This document shows positions 35,958 to 44,649 of a DNA stretch of 64,000 nucleotides, in pieces (position 1 is the first letter of the stretch; every line of letters begins with the position of its first letter). The stretch is taken from contig DBFJJS010000010.1 of the NCBI GenBank assembly GCA_048393055.1, forward strand, positions 186,001-250,000. The letters run 5' to 3'. The position numbers were made by a program, and so were the translations under genes. Origin of the DNA: Faeciplasma sp048393055. GTDB lineage: Bacteria; Bacillota; Clostridia; Oscillospirales; Ruminococcaceae. The notes below the pieces were generated by a model, which saw nothing but the letters and a program-made list of their open reading frames with translations, was not told where the DNA came from and did not search any database.

Positions 35958-36578
35958 CTATTTCAGGCTTTCCTTTAAATACATGCTGTCGGCTTCCGTT
36001 ATTTTTCTATGCACTATGCACGGATTTCCGAAAGCTATTACCCCTTCTGGGATATCCTTCGTCACAACACTTCCCGCCCCTATTACGCTCCCTGAGCCTA
36101 TTGACACTCCGGCGCAGATGGTAACATTCGATGCTATCCATACGTCGTCGCCGATTTTTATCGGCTTGCCGTATTCATAGTCGTGCGCCTTGCCGTTTTC
36201 ATCAACGCTTATTCTTCTCTCCTGTGCAATAAGCGAGTGCATACCTGTTGCAAGGGTACAATAAGGACCTATGAAAACATTATCTCCGATTTCAACAGGT
36301 GCTCCGCCGATATAGCTGAAATATATGTTGGAGTAAAAGTTTTTTCCGATTTTGATCTCTTTGGCGTTATCGATAAACATCGGTCTTTCCATAGTGCGAA
36401 ACATTCCAAAATCATCGTCAGGAAAGATTTGTTTCAATATTTCAGCTCCTCTGGGGTCATCAGGGTACAAAAGATTGTACTCGTGGCAGAGCCTGTGGCT
36501 TCTTTTCTGCTCGGCAGCAATTTCACTGTCAAGAGTATCATATATCTTACAGCTGTGAAGCTTCTCATATTCGGTCAT
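35958..36578 (-). CDS. Sugar O-acetyltransferase (maltose/galactoside acetyltransferase family)
   Basis: A 206-aa left-handed beta-helix enzyme using acetyl-CoA. The N-terminal helical Mac domain (about 3-55) is followed by hexapeptide repeats. FSYIGGAPVEIGDNVFIGPYC and IGDDVWIASNVTICAGVSIGSGSVIGAGSVVTKDI hold the hexapeptides, and the catalytic His is in ATGMHSL. The natural acceptor is not known. The ATG is preceded by AAAGGAG. Confidence 0.9.
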   Translation of the reverse strand: MTEYEKLHSCKIYDTLDSEIAAEQKRSHRLCHEYNLLYPDDPRGAEILKQIFPDDDFGMFRTMERPMFIDNAKEIKIGKNFYSNIYFSYIGGAPVEIGDNVFIGPYCTLATGMHSLIAQERRISVDENGKAHDYEYGKPIKIGDDVWIASNVTICAGVSIGSGSVIGAGSVVTKDIPEGVIAFGNPCIVHRKITEADSMYLKESLK

Positions 36579-36765
36579 AATATTTCTCCTTTTTAAACGT
36601 TTTGACCATTGTATTTCTATTTCGTACTATCGGACATTATACTATATTCAATGCAAAAATCAAGCAGTATAAGCTTTGCCACGTGTTACACGTTCGCATT
36701 TTGATTTTATTATAGGAAAAAACAATTTATAGAATGTGACAAGCAAAACTCATATGCATTGTACC

Positions 36766-36783
36766 TTGTGCATATATGCACAA
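36766..36783. promoter_or_regulatory. Perfect 18-bp palindrome upstream of the GH43-like gene
   Basis: TTGTGCATATATGCACAA is a perfect palindrome 54 bp before the -35 element of the next gene. It is the main signal in the 356-nt gap 36579-36934, which otherwise holds the promoter and no gene. Likely a regulator-binding site. Confidence 0.55.
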
Positions 36784-36837
36784 TAAACAAAGAACTCAAT
36801 TGGTTCTGTACAATATATAAAAATACATTAAAAACGG

Positions 36838-36866
36838 TTGAACACAAAATAAAGTTTTGATATAAT
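36838..36866 (+). promoter_or_regulatory. Promoter of the GH43-like gene
   Basis: TTGAAC (36838-36843), 17 nt, TATAAT (36861-36866); transcription should start near 36873. Confidence 0.8.
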
Positions 36867-36934
36867 TTACATCATGCAAAGATAACATTAACAAGTTTGA
36901 AGTGCAAATTTATAGCACAGATAAGAGGAAAGGT

Positions 36935-38899
36935 ATGAAAAGTATATTTAAAAAAATCTCGGCGTTCTCTGCCGCATCAGTGCTTGCTTTGACATCAGCC
37001 ATGCCAGCGTCATGCGCCGCGGCGGAGGAAAACAAAGAGATAACTCAATTTATGGATTGCTTCCTGCCAATGCCGATCATAGAAGATCTTACTGACGACT
37101 GCTGGGGAGCAAGGGTAGGTCCTCGCGACCAGAGCAACGGTCTTGAGGACCGGGAGATGGCTCAGTATTCATATTGGGACGGCGGAATCATCAAAGACGA
37201 AGAAACCGGCAAGTATTATATGTTTGCAAGCCGCTGGAATCAGGCGGGCGGCCACTGGGGCGAAAACGGAATATCCGGCTGGCAGGGCTCTCAGGCTATC
37301 TACGCAGTGAGCGACAACCTTTACGGTCCTTATACCGACATGGGACCTATTTGGCCCGATTGGTGCGACGGCGCGGGACATAACGTATTTCCGTTTATGA
37401 TAAGCGAATCCGACCCGCTTTACGATGAAGGGTACAGATATGCGATATCCATAAGCGATACCGGCATGCACGGTGACATCGCCAACGGAACGATACATAT
37501 CGCAAAGGATCTCGACGGTCCGTGGGACTTGATTGAAAACGGCAACGGAGGCAGGCTTAAAGCTGTCGGATCAAGCGGCTACTACCTTTCAAACGTCAGC
37601 ATAACGCTTCGAGACGACGGCAAATACGAAGCTATAAACAGAAACGGGGATATAGCCATAGCTGACTCGCTGGAGGGCGACTGGGAGGTTCAGCTTTACG
37701 GTCTGTGGTGGCAGGTAGAGGGTATGCCTAACGTAAACGTTGAAGACCCTATTATCTGGTACTCAGACGGGCTGTATCATGTCATTGCAAACAAGTGGGA
37801 TACCAAAGAAGCTTACTATCTTACATCTGAGGACGGAGTTACAAACTGGGTCCGCCATTCCGGAATTGCATACTCGCCCAACGAAAACTTCCTCAGATAC
37901 GAGGACGGCACTGTAAATAATTGGGCAAAGCTTGAGCGTCCCAATATCTATGTGGAGGACGGAACGATCAAGGCGTTTACGTTTGCTGTAATAGACGTTG
38001 AAAAGGAGCAGGACTTCGGAAACGACTCGCACGGCAGCAAGATAATAGTAGTGCCGTTTGACGGAGAGGGTCTTGACGAATTTGCAAGAAGCGACGTATA
38101 CATAGATCCGCTGGCTCATCGAGACGGAATAGATCCGATAGCGGACACTACCGCGCAGTCCTGGTCGAGCGAGGCAACATTAAATTACGGAGGCGAACCG
38201 TTCCTGCAGCTTCAGAGAAACAACGCCCAGGGAATATTCGGTGAAGGTGAAAAAGCTGTAGACTCATATGATTGCAAAATTGCGTATATAAAGTACGACA
38301 TTTCAAAATATCTTGACAAGGAAATAGAGGACGTCTGCCTGTCCGTGGTGTATCAGGGGCTGTATGCGGGAGTAAGCGCGGAAAATCAAATAGAAGTGGC
38401 TCTGGCCGAATCAGACTGGGAAGAAGGAACTGGAAGTTCGTCCGCCCCGAACGCCAACGGAAACGTTCAGCAATATGAGGACGATGTTATATGGGCAAAC
38501 CAGCCGAAAATTATCTCAAGCGCAGATGAAACCGTGATTTCCAACGCCTTCACCACCTCAGAATCCCCCGTCGAGATTAAAATCGACGTAACCAATATGG
38601 TTAAGTCATATATCGAGGACAACCCCGGCGCAACCGAAATTACGTTTGCACTCTGCGAAATGTACGGAAACCGCCTTCACATCGGCAGCAAGGAGGGCGG
38701 AGTTTCGGCAGCTGCTCTTTTGGATGTCAGCTACGTCGGCCAGGAGGAAGAAGAGGCCGCAAGCGAAGACGCATCGCAAGGCGGAGAGTCAGAAAACAAT
38801 TTCATCGCGCTTATAATCGGAATAGCTGCAGTCGTCGTTATCATCGCAGTTATAGTTGCAATTGCAGCTAAGCAGTCAAAGAAAGAAAAGAAGAATTAA
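36935..38899 (+). CDS. Surface-anchored GH43-like beta-propeller glycoside hydrolase
   Basis: A 654-aa exported protein. A signal peptide (about 1-29, MPASCAAAEE) is followed by a five-bladed propeller-like region (about 50-395) with repeats such as YSYWDGGIIKDEETGKYYMF, GAGHNVFPF and NVEDPIIWYSDGLYHV, resembling clan GH-F/J hydrolases. Next is a beta-rich module (about 405-610; TLNYGGEPFLQL, IKIDVTNMVKSYIED) like a DNRLRE carbohydrate-binding domain. An acidic linker, a C-terminal membrane helix (about 625-648) and KQSKKEKKN end the protein, so it is tethered by a tail helix rather than LPXTG. The start at 36935 follows GAGGAAAGGT. The substrate is unknown. Confidence 0.75.
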   Translation: MKSIFKKISAFSAASVLALTSAMPASCAAAEENKEITQFMDCFLPMPIIEDLTDDCWGARVGPRDQSNGLEDREMAQYSYWDGGIIKDEETGKYYMFASRWNQAGGHWGENGISGWQGSQAIYAVSDNLYGPYTDMGPIWPDWCDGAGHNVFPFMISESDPLYDEGYRYAISISDTGMHGDIANGTIHIAKDLDGPWDLIENGNGGRLKAVGSSGYYLSNVSITLRDDGKYEAINRNGDIAIADSLEGDWEVQLYGLWWQVEGMPNVNVEDPIIWYSDGLYHVIANKWDTKEAYYLTSEDGVTNWVRHSGIAYSPNENFLRYEDGTVNNWAKLERPNIYVEDGTIKAFTFAVIDVEKEQDFGNDSHGSKIIVVPFDGEGLDEFARSDVYIDPLAHRDGIDPIADTTAQSWSSEATLNYGGEPFLQLQRNNAQGIFGEGEKAVDSYDCKIAYIKYDISKYLDKEIEDVCLSVVYQGLYAGVSAENQIEVALAESDWEEGTGSSSAPNANGNVQQYEDDVIWANQPKIISSADETVISNAFTTSESPVEIKIDVTNMVKSYIEDNPGATEITFALCEMYGNRLHIGSKEGGVSAAALLDVSYVGQEEEEAASEDASQGGESENNFIALIIGIAAVVVIIAVIVAIAAKQSKKEKKN

Positions 38900-38939
38900 T
38901 CAAAGTCACGAAAGTCTATCCGACCCATAAATAAAATGT

Positions 38940-38987
38940 CCGCGGCAGATACGGTGCGTTTAAGCACAGTTCTGCCGCGGCGTTTTT
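38940..38987 (+). terminator. Terminator after the GH43-like gene
   Basis: CCGCGGCAGA pairs with TCTGCCGCGG around a 21-nt loop that itself has GTGC-GCAC pairing, followed by CGTTTTTG. Confidence 0.85.
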
Positions 38988-39106
38988 GCATCTGATAAAA
39001 GATGATGTCTCCGGTGCGTTGCATGTAACTTTATCAAATTGATACAGCATTCACCTGTTTACAGTCAATTTACGAATAAAGCGTAAATTACAATTAGCGT
39101 TTTATT

Positions 39107-39844
39107 TTATAAGTCCACAACTAATACACCGATTTTACCTGCGGGAAGCTCGTCTGTGATTTTACCTTCCTTGAAGCAAACAGCGCCGCCGGCGGCCGAA
39201 TCGTTGACTTTTGAATCCGCACAGAATGGATTTACGCATAAAACAATATCTCCGCATTTTTTCGCCTGCTGTGCATATTCGAATTTCAGCCTGTTGTTCC
39301 AGTCGTCAGCGTTGTAATCACACCACACCGGCCAAAGGACAATGTCTGCGTTCAGAGCCTTCATCTCCTGTGGTCTATCTTCCGCCCAAAGATCGCCGCA
39401 CAGACCTATAGCAAAGGATTTGTCTCCTAATCTGAAGGTTTCAAAACTTGTTCCCTCTCTGTAGTGCTCGTCTGTATGCCAATATTCCTTCCACCCGTTG
39501 CTGACCCTGCGAAAATTATGAACTATAAAGCCGTCTGCATCAATCACAAGCTGACTGCTAAATAAGGCATCGTCATAATATTCGATATATCCAAAAGATA
39601 CAGCGATTCGGTTTTTCTTTGCCGCGCTGCATATCTGTATAATTTGCATGTTATCCTGTGAGATCGCCATATATAAATCTTTTTCATAGTCCCATGTCAG
39701 ACAGTCAAAGCCCTGAAGCGCAGTCTCACCAAACACTATCAAATCGGCCGTCCCGCTTAACCGCTCAATTAATTGAATGATATGAAAAATATTTTTTCGT
39801 ATATCTCCTGTTACAACAGGCTCAGACGCCAGAGCTATCTTCAT
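39107..39844 (-). CDS. Carbon-nitrogen hydrolase (nitrilase superfamily)
   Basis: A 245-aa amidase-fold protein. The Glu of the catalytic triad is in VFGETALQGFD and the nucleophilic Cys in AIGLCGDLWAED. Where most members have the catalytic Lys (YRKxH) this one has NFRRVSNGWKEYW, so the lysine is either replaced by Arg or supplied by GWKE. The second Glu is in DEHYREGTSF. The substrate is unknown. It is the last backbone gene before the mobile region. Confidence 0.85.
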   Translation of the reverse strand: MKIALASEPVVTGDIRKNIFHIIQLIERLSGTADLIVFGETALQGFDCLTWDYEKDLYMAISQDNMQIIQICSAAKKNRIAVSFGYIEYYDDALFSSQLVIDADGFIVHNFRRVSNGWKEYWHTDEHYREGTSFETFRLGDKSFAIGLCGDLWAEDRPQEMKALNADIVLWPVWCDYNADDWNNRLKFEYAQQAKKCGDIVLCVNPFCADSKVNDSAAGGAVCFKEGKITDELPAGKIGVLVVDL

Positions 39845-39946
39845 TTGTTTTAGTCACTTCCCTTCCGCCGGATAAATAGCTGCATTAAATCCTTACTTGT
39901 TTATAATTTTTTCCAAACATTCTCAGACTTTAATATAAGTTATTTC

Positions 39947-41611
39947 CTATTTTGAAAGCAAAATAACCGTTTCGACCATTGTTTCATTTTCCAAGGGCAA
40001 TTCTTTCACTTCTGCGCCATTAACAGGAACGGGGAAGTTGAAGATGATCTTCCTGATCCAGTTGCCGTCCGGCTGTTTTTCCGGGAATAACTCGATCCGC
40101 TCGATGAAGGCCCGCATGAATTCCTTTCGCTCCACCTCGGAGGCAGCTTCATAGACCTGATTGAATGCCAGCAGCAGGCGGTAGATATTGTCGCCCGAAA
40201 TCTTTTCCTGCCGGATGCTCCGTATCTGGCTTTGCACCTCGTCCATCTGGACTTCAATCTCATCTATTGCGCCATATTGCTCATCATAGCGGCGCTGTAA
40301 ATCAGATATTTTCCGGTCATAATAAGGATCGCTTATATCCAAACCGTCCATCTGACGTTCCAGGCGGGCCTTTGTGCCTAACGTCTGCCGAAGCTGCGCC
40401 TGCAATGCTTCCAGCTGCTTTTCCAAATCGTTCGTATCGACAGCGGAGCCGATTTTCGCTTTGATTGCATCCGCAAACCGCGGGTCACTGACCATAGCAG
40501 AGATAATTGATGCCACCATGCGGTTCATCTCCGTCTGCTCAATATTCAGCCGAAAAGTACATTCATGACCAGTCGGTGTAACTGTATTTTTGCAGTAATA
40601 GTAATAGCGGGTCTTTTTGTCCTTGCTGTGAGCTTTCGCAATATTTCCGTACAGGCTTTTGCCGCAGCAGGGGCATTTCAAAATACCGGACAGGATATGC
40701 GCGTGGGTAGGGTCATTGATTTTCTCACGCCGATAAGCATTGACTTTCCGTTTCTCCTGCGCAAGGTTCCAATCTTCTTCCGAAATGATAGCCTCATGCT
40801 TCCCTTCGTACATGGGGAACTCCGACTGCTCAACTACATGCATCTCATTCCGTGTGCCGATCTTCTTCTCTGTCCGGCGCCTACCATAGGCGATTTTTCC
40901 CATATATACCGGATTATCAATGATACTTTTCACAAAGCTGGCGGAAAAACCGGGAATGGTGCCGTTCTGACGCAACTTTTTCACAAAGCCCTGCCGGTTC
41001 AGATACTTTGCCACGCCGCTGACGCCATCGTTGGTATGAATATAGCGGTCAAAGATGGTGCGGATCACATCCACTTCATCCTCAGCAATCAGCAATTCAC
41101 CTTTTTCAAGACGGTATCCATAAGGGGCAAAACCGCCGTTCCATTTTCCTTCGCGGGCTTTCTGCTCCCGTCCGGCCATCGTCTGTGTCCGAATATTTTC
41201 ACGCTCGATCTCTGCCACCGCAGAAAGGACAGAAATCATCAGTTTGCCGGAATCTTTAGAACTGTCAATGCCATCTTCCACACAAATTAGATTGACACCG
41301 AAATCCTGCATCAGCTGCAAAGAATTCAGTACATCGGCGGCATTTCTGCCGAACCGGGACAGCTTGAACACCAACACATATCCCACGCCGTCTTTACCGT
41401 CCTTAATGTCTTGCAGCATCCGCTGAAATTCATGCCTGCCCTGGATATTCTTTCCGGAAAATCCTTCGTCAGAATATTCACCGGCCACTACCATATCTTC
41501 GTATTCAGCGTATTTCCGCAGCTTGTCACGTTGAGCGTCCAGACTATAACCATCAACCTGCATGGAAGTAGACACTCGTGTATAGAGATAGCATTTCGTT
41601 CGTTTCTTCAA
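39947..41611 (-). CDS. Large serine recombinase (element 1)
   Basis: Site-specific integrase of the resolvase-invertase large serine group, 554 aa. The catalytic domain has YTRVSTSMQ with nucleophile S14 and LVFKLSRFGRNAADVL. It is followed by the recombinase domain (GFAPYGYRLEKGEL to YGRRRTEKK), a zinc ribbon (CPCCGKSLYG and C further on) and a coiled-coil (about 385-465). It ends at VETVILLSK, exactly where the element 2 enzyme continues with another 90 or so residues. The TTG start directly follows the RhuM stop (TAATTG), so translation is probably coupled to RhuM. Confidence 0.95.
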   Translation of the reverse strand: MKKRTKCYLYTRVSTSMQVDGYSLDAQRDKLRKYAEYEDMVVAGEYSDEGFSGKNIQGRHEFQRMLQDIKDGKDGVGYVLVFKLSRFGRNAADVLNSLQLMQDFGVNLICVEDGIDSSKDSGKLMISVLSAVAEIERENIRTQTMAGREQKAREGKWNGGFAPYGYRLEKGELLIAEDEVDVIRTIFDRYIHTNDGVSGVAKYLNRQGFVKKLRQNGTIPGFSASFVKSIIDNPVYMGKIAYGRRRTEKKIGTRNEMHVVEQSEFPMYEGKHEAIISEEDWNLAQEKRKVNAYRREKINDPTHAHILSGILKCPCCGKSLYGNIAKAHSKDKKTRYYYYCKNTVTPTGHECTFRLNIEQTEMNRMVASIISAMVSDPRFADAIKAKIGSAVDTNDLEKQLEALQAQLRQTLGTKARLERQMDGLDISDPYYDRKISDLQRRYDEQYGAIDEIEVQMDEVQSQIRSIRQEKISGDNIYRLLLAFNQVYEAASEVERKEFMRAFIERIELFPEKQPDGNWIRKIIFNFPVPVNGAEVKELPLENETMVETVILLSK

Positions 41612-42604
41612 TTACTCCAATGCCTCCAATTCCTTAATGCTCTCGATAAAATGACGCTCGACTGGCGAGAGTAATTCGTCCTGCTTTTTTCGGTATTTTT
41701 CGTATTCCTCGTGCGCTTTATCAATCGCCTGTTTATGGGTGATGCGACCTTTTGTAGTCAAAATATCCCGTCTGGTCATTTTCAGGTAATCATCAATCGT
41801 CTCTAACCAATCTTTCATATACATCGGCTCATGTGTCAAGGCCCGCACCTCTGCAATATCGAGATATGCGGATACAATTTTATTCAAGGCGTCCAGTTCT
41901 GTTTGTGTCAAATAGTTCTTTGCAATCTCGGTATCGGAACGTTTAATCCGTTTCCCTTCCCAAGAGGTCAACCCCATATTTTCTTTCTCTGCATCAGCGC
42001 GTTGGTACACGATTTCTGCCGCCGTGTGCTGATGAGCAGCCCAGTGCATCTTGTTCTGAACCTGCTTAAAGAACTGAATCGATGCTTCCGCACTCGGATC
42101 ATAATCAATGCTGGTCGCATATATTTCAAGCACTTTCCGCCAAAACACCTTCTCCGAAGACCGGATGTCCCGGATGCGGGCGAGCAATTCATCAAAATAG
42201 TTTCCACCGCCCAGGCGCTTCAAACGATCGTCATCCAGAGCAAACCCCTTTTTCATATATTCCTTTAGAACTGAGCTCGCCCAGATGCGGAATTGTGTGC
42301 CCCTCAATGACTTTACCCGATAGCCGACCGAGATAATAACATCTAAATTGTAATAATCAATCTCTCTGGTTACCTGGCGGTTTCCTTCTGTTTGAACTGT
42401 TGCAAATTTTGCAACAGTTGCTTCCTGCCGAAGTTCCCCTTCCGTGAAGATGTTTTTTATATGGCGCGATATAGTTGACTTGTCCCGCTGAAATAACTCC
42501 GCCATCTGATCCAGAGACAGCCAAACGGTATCTTCATCAAAAGTGACCTCAATTTTCGTCAATCCATCCTCGGTCGTATACATGATAATACTAGACTGAT
42601 TCAT
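41612..42604 (-). CDS. RhuM-family protein
   Basis: A 330-aa protein of the virulence RhuM family, of unknown biochemical role, common on islands and mobile elements. It has an N-terminal KilA/Bro-like DNA-binding look: WLSLDQMAELFQRDKSTISRHI, EIDYYNLDVIISVGYRVKS and GTQFRIWASSVLKEYM. The C-terminal part is helical with YLDIAEVRA. It is the second gene of an HTH-RhuM-recombinase operon; its start overlaps the HTH gene by 14 nt and its stop abuts the recombinase start. Element 2 has no counterpart, so it was gained or lost. Confidence 0.88.
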   Translation of the reverse strand: MNQSSIIMYTTEDGLTKIEVTFDEDTVWLSLDQMAELFQRDKSTISRHIKNIFTEGELRQEATVAKFATVQTEGNRQVTREIDYYNLDVIISVGYRVKSLRGTQFRIWASSVLKEYMKKGFALDDDRLKRLGGGNYFDELLARIRDIRSSEKVFWRKVLEIYATSIDYDPSAEASIQFFKQVQNKMHWAAHQHTAAEIVYQRADAEKENMGLTSWEGKRIKRSDTEIAKNYLTQTELDALNKIVSAYLDIAEVRALTHEPMYMKDWLETIDDYLKMTRRDILTTKGRITHKQAIDKAHEEYEKYRKKQDELLSPVERHFIESIKELEALE

Positions 42605-42800
42605 TTTTCATATTCTCCTTATGAACGTTCTCGTGCTGAATATAGTACTCTAAAAGACGGAGCACATATTCCGGCGCATGGCGATTATCCAGTTCCCACT
42701 CCGTCACAGTCCGATAGGGAATCTGAAAATATTTACAAAATTCCTTACGGTTCATGCCGGTACTCTCACGCAGTTCTTTTATTTTAGTTTTACAGTCCAT
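42591..42800 (-). CDS. Small XRE-type HTH protein
   Basis: A 69-aa protein: ELRESTGMNRKEFCKYFQIP, then YRTVTEWELDNRHAPEYVLRLLEYYI, a compact helix-turn-helix of the type often encoded beside toxin-like partners. The ATG at 42800 is preceded by GGGGTAATAAAA. It heads the HTH-RhuM-recombinase operon and probably binds the inverted repeat around its promoter. Confidence 0.8.
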   Translation of the reverse strand: MDCKTKIKELRESTGMNRKEFCKYFQIPYRTVTEWELDNRHAPEYVLRLLEYYIQHENVHKENMKNESV

Positions 42801-42825
42801 TTTTATTACCCCACAAAGCAAAAAT

Positions 42826-42874
42826 ACACGTTGCGCATTTATTATAGCATATGCCAAATAAACACGCAACGTGT
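42826..42874 (-). promoter_or_regulatory. Promoter of HTH-RhuM-recombinase flanked by an inverted repeat
   Basis: TTGCGT (42869-42864), 17 nt, TATAAT (42846-42841) on the minus strand. Perfect 10-bp arms ACACGTTGCG (42826-42835) and CGCAACGTGT (42865-42874) sit at either side, one over the -35, the other at about the transcription start. This layout suits repression by a dimer pair or loop. Confidence 0.8.
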
Positions 42875-42888
42875 AATTTCAATCTATA

Positions 42889-43086
42889 TCAAGCAGCTTT
42901 ATTAAATTCCTGACATACAGGGGCAGAAATCATTGTTTTTTTCATAGAGAGCATACAATCATTCTCTGCTGCATCCTCCATCTGCTCCAATACCTGCGGC
43001 CCGTACTTCTGCAACAGCCTCGCCATCACATCAACACAGCGGTCAAATGCCGCATTATATTTCGGATCATCATAAACTTTGCTCAA
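42889..43086 (-). CDS. Small element protein, unknown (element 1)
   Basis: A 65-aa protein with KYNAAFDRCVDVMARLLQKYG, largely helical. The start is TTG at 43086, 5 nt after AAAGGAGCAGCC... (spacing to GGAG 8 nt); an ATG at 43122 is upstream of that site. It overlaps the relaxase end by 17 nt. A relative with the same position and pattern (FADLLANLIEKYA) lies in element 2. Function unknown; a mobilization accessory factor is possible. Confidence 0.6.
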   Translation of the reverse strand: MSKVYDDPKYNAAFDRCVDVMARLLQKYGPQVLEQMEDAAENDCMLSMKKTMISAPVCQEFNKAA

Positions 43087-44056
43087 TAGGCTGCTCCTTT
43101 CCTCTGTGGCTGCTCCGCGCATAGATGCTCAACACTTCTGGCGGTATCTGCTCCAAAATCGCCACAGCGCTGTCATAGTCGCGCCGCAGCTTGATATCTT
43201 CGATCTGTTTTAAAGTGCTGACCTTCTGCGCCGACGCAAGAGATTCCTCCAGTTCAGCAGTTTTCGTTTTCAGCTTTTTGTTTTCGGATGCTGTTTTCGT
43301 AAAAGCAACACCATATTTCCGCAGCAGCGTGTCCATCTTCTCCACGCCGGGAATATAGCTATCCAGAATTTTGCAGATTTCCTCCGCCCGGCTTTTTGCA
43401 TTAAATGGAGTAATACCGGTAAGCAGCTGATCCAGCCTGTCCCGCTGTTTGGTCAGCCGGGTCATCTCCTTGAACACGCGGGGCGGGATGTGGTCGCGTC
43501 CGGTCATGCTGGCGCTCTCGCCGCGCTCCAGATCCGGGAACTTCCTGACCATGTGTTTCCAGAACTCATCCTGCCACCAGGTCAGCTTCTTTTTGTTGCC
43601 CATGATGTCTTTGGCGCTGAGCCTGCCATCCTCCGTCAGCGGGACAAAACAAAGGTGCATATGGGGCGTTTTCTCATCCATATGCACCACGGCGGATATA
43701 ATTGTCTCTTTGGACTGGTGCTGTTCCAGAAAGTGCAGGGATTCCTCGAAAAATTCCCGAATTTCCGCCCGCTTCTTACCCTTGAAGAACTCCGGACTGG
43801 CAGTGAACAACGCCTCCATCATGCGGATGCTGTCTTTCCGGGTACGACATCCGGCGGCGGCAATCTGCCGCTCTGATTCCGACCGGTACCTGCCGGGCGG
43901 TTTGACCAGATGGAAGTTGTACTTGCTTCGGCTGGTATCCACATCAGGATTGCTGGCGTATTTTTCCTTTGTGCGCTCGTTGTGGGCCTCGATATTGCCG
44001 ATTTCCGGCCCCTTGTACTTTGCGAACCGCATGATCGCGTACTGTGCTTTTTCCAT
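43070..44056 (-). CDS. MobV-family relaxase (element 1)
   Basis: A 328-aa Pre/Mob relaxase that would nick the element at oriT and start transfer. It has YAIMRFAKYKGPEIGNIEAHNER, the conserved N-terminal motif, and the metal-binding HMDEKTPHMHLCFVP. A C-terminal coiled-coil (about 240-300) follows. ATG 44056 is 8 nt past GGAGG; a TTG two codons earlier is too close to the site. It follows the small HTH gene directly. Confidence 0.93.
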   Translation of the reverse strand: MEKAQYAIMRFAKYKGPEIGNIEAHNERTKEKYASNPDVDTSRSKYNFHLVKPPGRYRSESERQIAAAGCRTRKDSIRMMEALFTASPEFFKGKKRAEIREFFEESLHFLEQHQSKETIISAVVHMDEKTPHMHLCFVPLTEDGRLSAKDIMGNKKKLTWWQDEFWKHMVRKFPDLERGESASMTGRDHIPPRVFKEMTRLTKQRDRLDQLLTGITPFNAKSRAEEICKILDSYIPGVEKMDTLLRKYGVAFTKTASENKKLKTKTAELEESLASAQKVSTLKQIEDIKLRRDYDSAVAILEQIPPEVLSIYARSSHRGKEQPIEQSL

Positions 44057-44058
44057 GC

Positions 44059-44277
44059 TCAATCCCTCCGTTTCTGCCAGACAATGTCATAGCCCAGCAC
44101 GTCAGCCAGCTCCACGGCCTCCCGATACCGCAGGGATCCCCGCTGCAGTTTCCCGGAAAGGTTGGATACGCTGTCGCTCCACCCGTATTCATCATGCAGC
44201 TGGTCAACGACTTCCTGCATGGTATAACCGGCGCGGATGATCTGTGCCTTGATTTCGTTTCTAATAGTTGACTTCAT
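44059..44277 (-). CDS. Small HTH-like protein upstream of mobV (element 1)
   Basis: A 72-aa protein: MKSTIRNEIKAQIIRAGYTM, then a helix-turn-helix-like stretch (QEVVDQLHDEYGWSDSVSNL) and ADVLGYDIVWQKRRD. It is a common companion of MobV in Firmicutes elements; relatives are sometimes mislabelled as a flavin oxidoreductase, with no support here. The ATG follows GGAGGGTTCTTT. It probably assists or regulates mobilization. Confidence 0.75.
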   Translation of the reverse strand: MKSTIRNEIKAQIIRAGYTMQEVVDQLHDEYGWSDSVSNLSGKLQRGSLRYREAVELADVLGYDIVWQKRRD

Positions 44278-44345
44278 AAAGAACCCTCCATTTTCGCAGG
44301 CGACATCCTTTGTCACCTGACTGCTCAAACATGATTTTTAGTTGC

Positions 44346-44383
44346 GTCATAAAAAGAACCGGCTGCGCTGGAGAGCGCACCGG
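44346..44383 (-). terminator. Terminator-like hairpin upstream of the mobilization operon
   Basis: On the minus strand CCGGTGCGCT pairs with AGCGCAGCCGG (one bulge) around CTCC, followed by TTCTTTTTATG. It would stop transcripts coming from the primase operon and the hairpin array before the HTH-mobV genes, or act as an attenuator. Confidence 0.7.
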
Positions 44384-44649
44384 CTGTATGGAAGAATGAA
44401 ATTCGTGATACCGCTGTTTTGCGATAGAAATGGCTCCCTGCGTATCGTTGGTCAACGGCGGATGATTCGGCTTCACAGAAATGCGTGGCTTTACACCGTT
44501 CGGATTGTATTGTCACAAAACGGTGCAATCTGTACGCTGTTCCGTGAGCCGCTATTCGGTGAACTGTATGCAGGTAATAGAAAAACATTTTGCTGTTTTG
44601 GGTTTGCTCTAAAATACGCCTGCAAAATCATCTCTTTCCCTTGACTGTT

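Noticed and set aside
39845..39946. Attachment-site core repeat for element 1
   Set aside because: Searched by eye against the gaps at 48.7-49.4 and 56.5-56.7 kb; no direct repeat longer than chance was seen. Serine-recombinase cores can be only 2 bp, so this is not evidence against insertion.
41612..42800. Calling HTH-RhuM an established toxin-antitoxin or defence system
   Set aside because: RhuM has no demonstrated activity that I can cite from sequence; kept only as a hypothesis.
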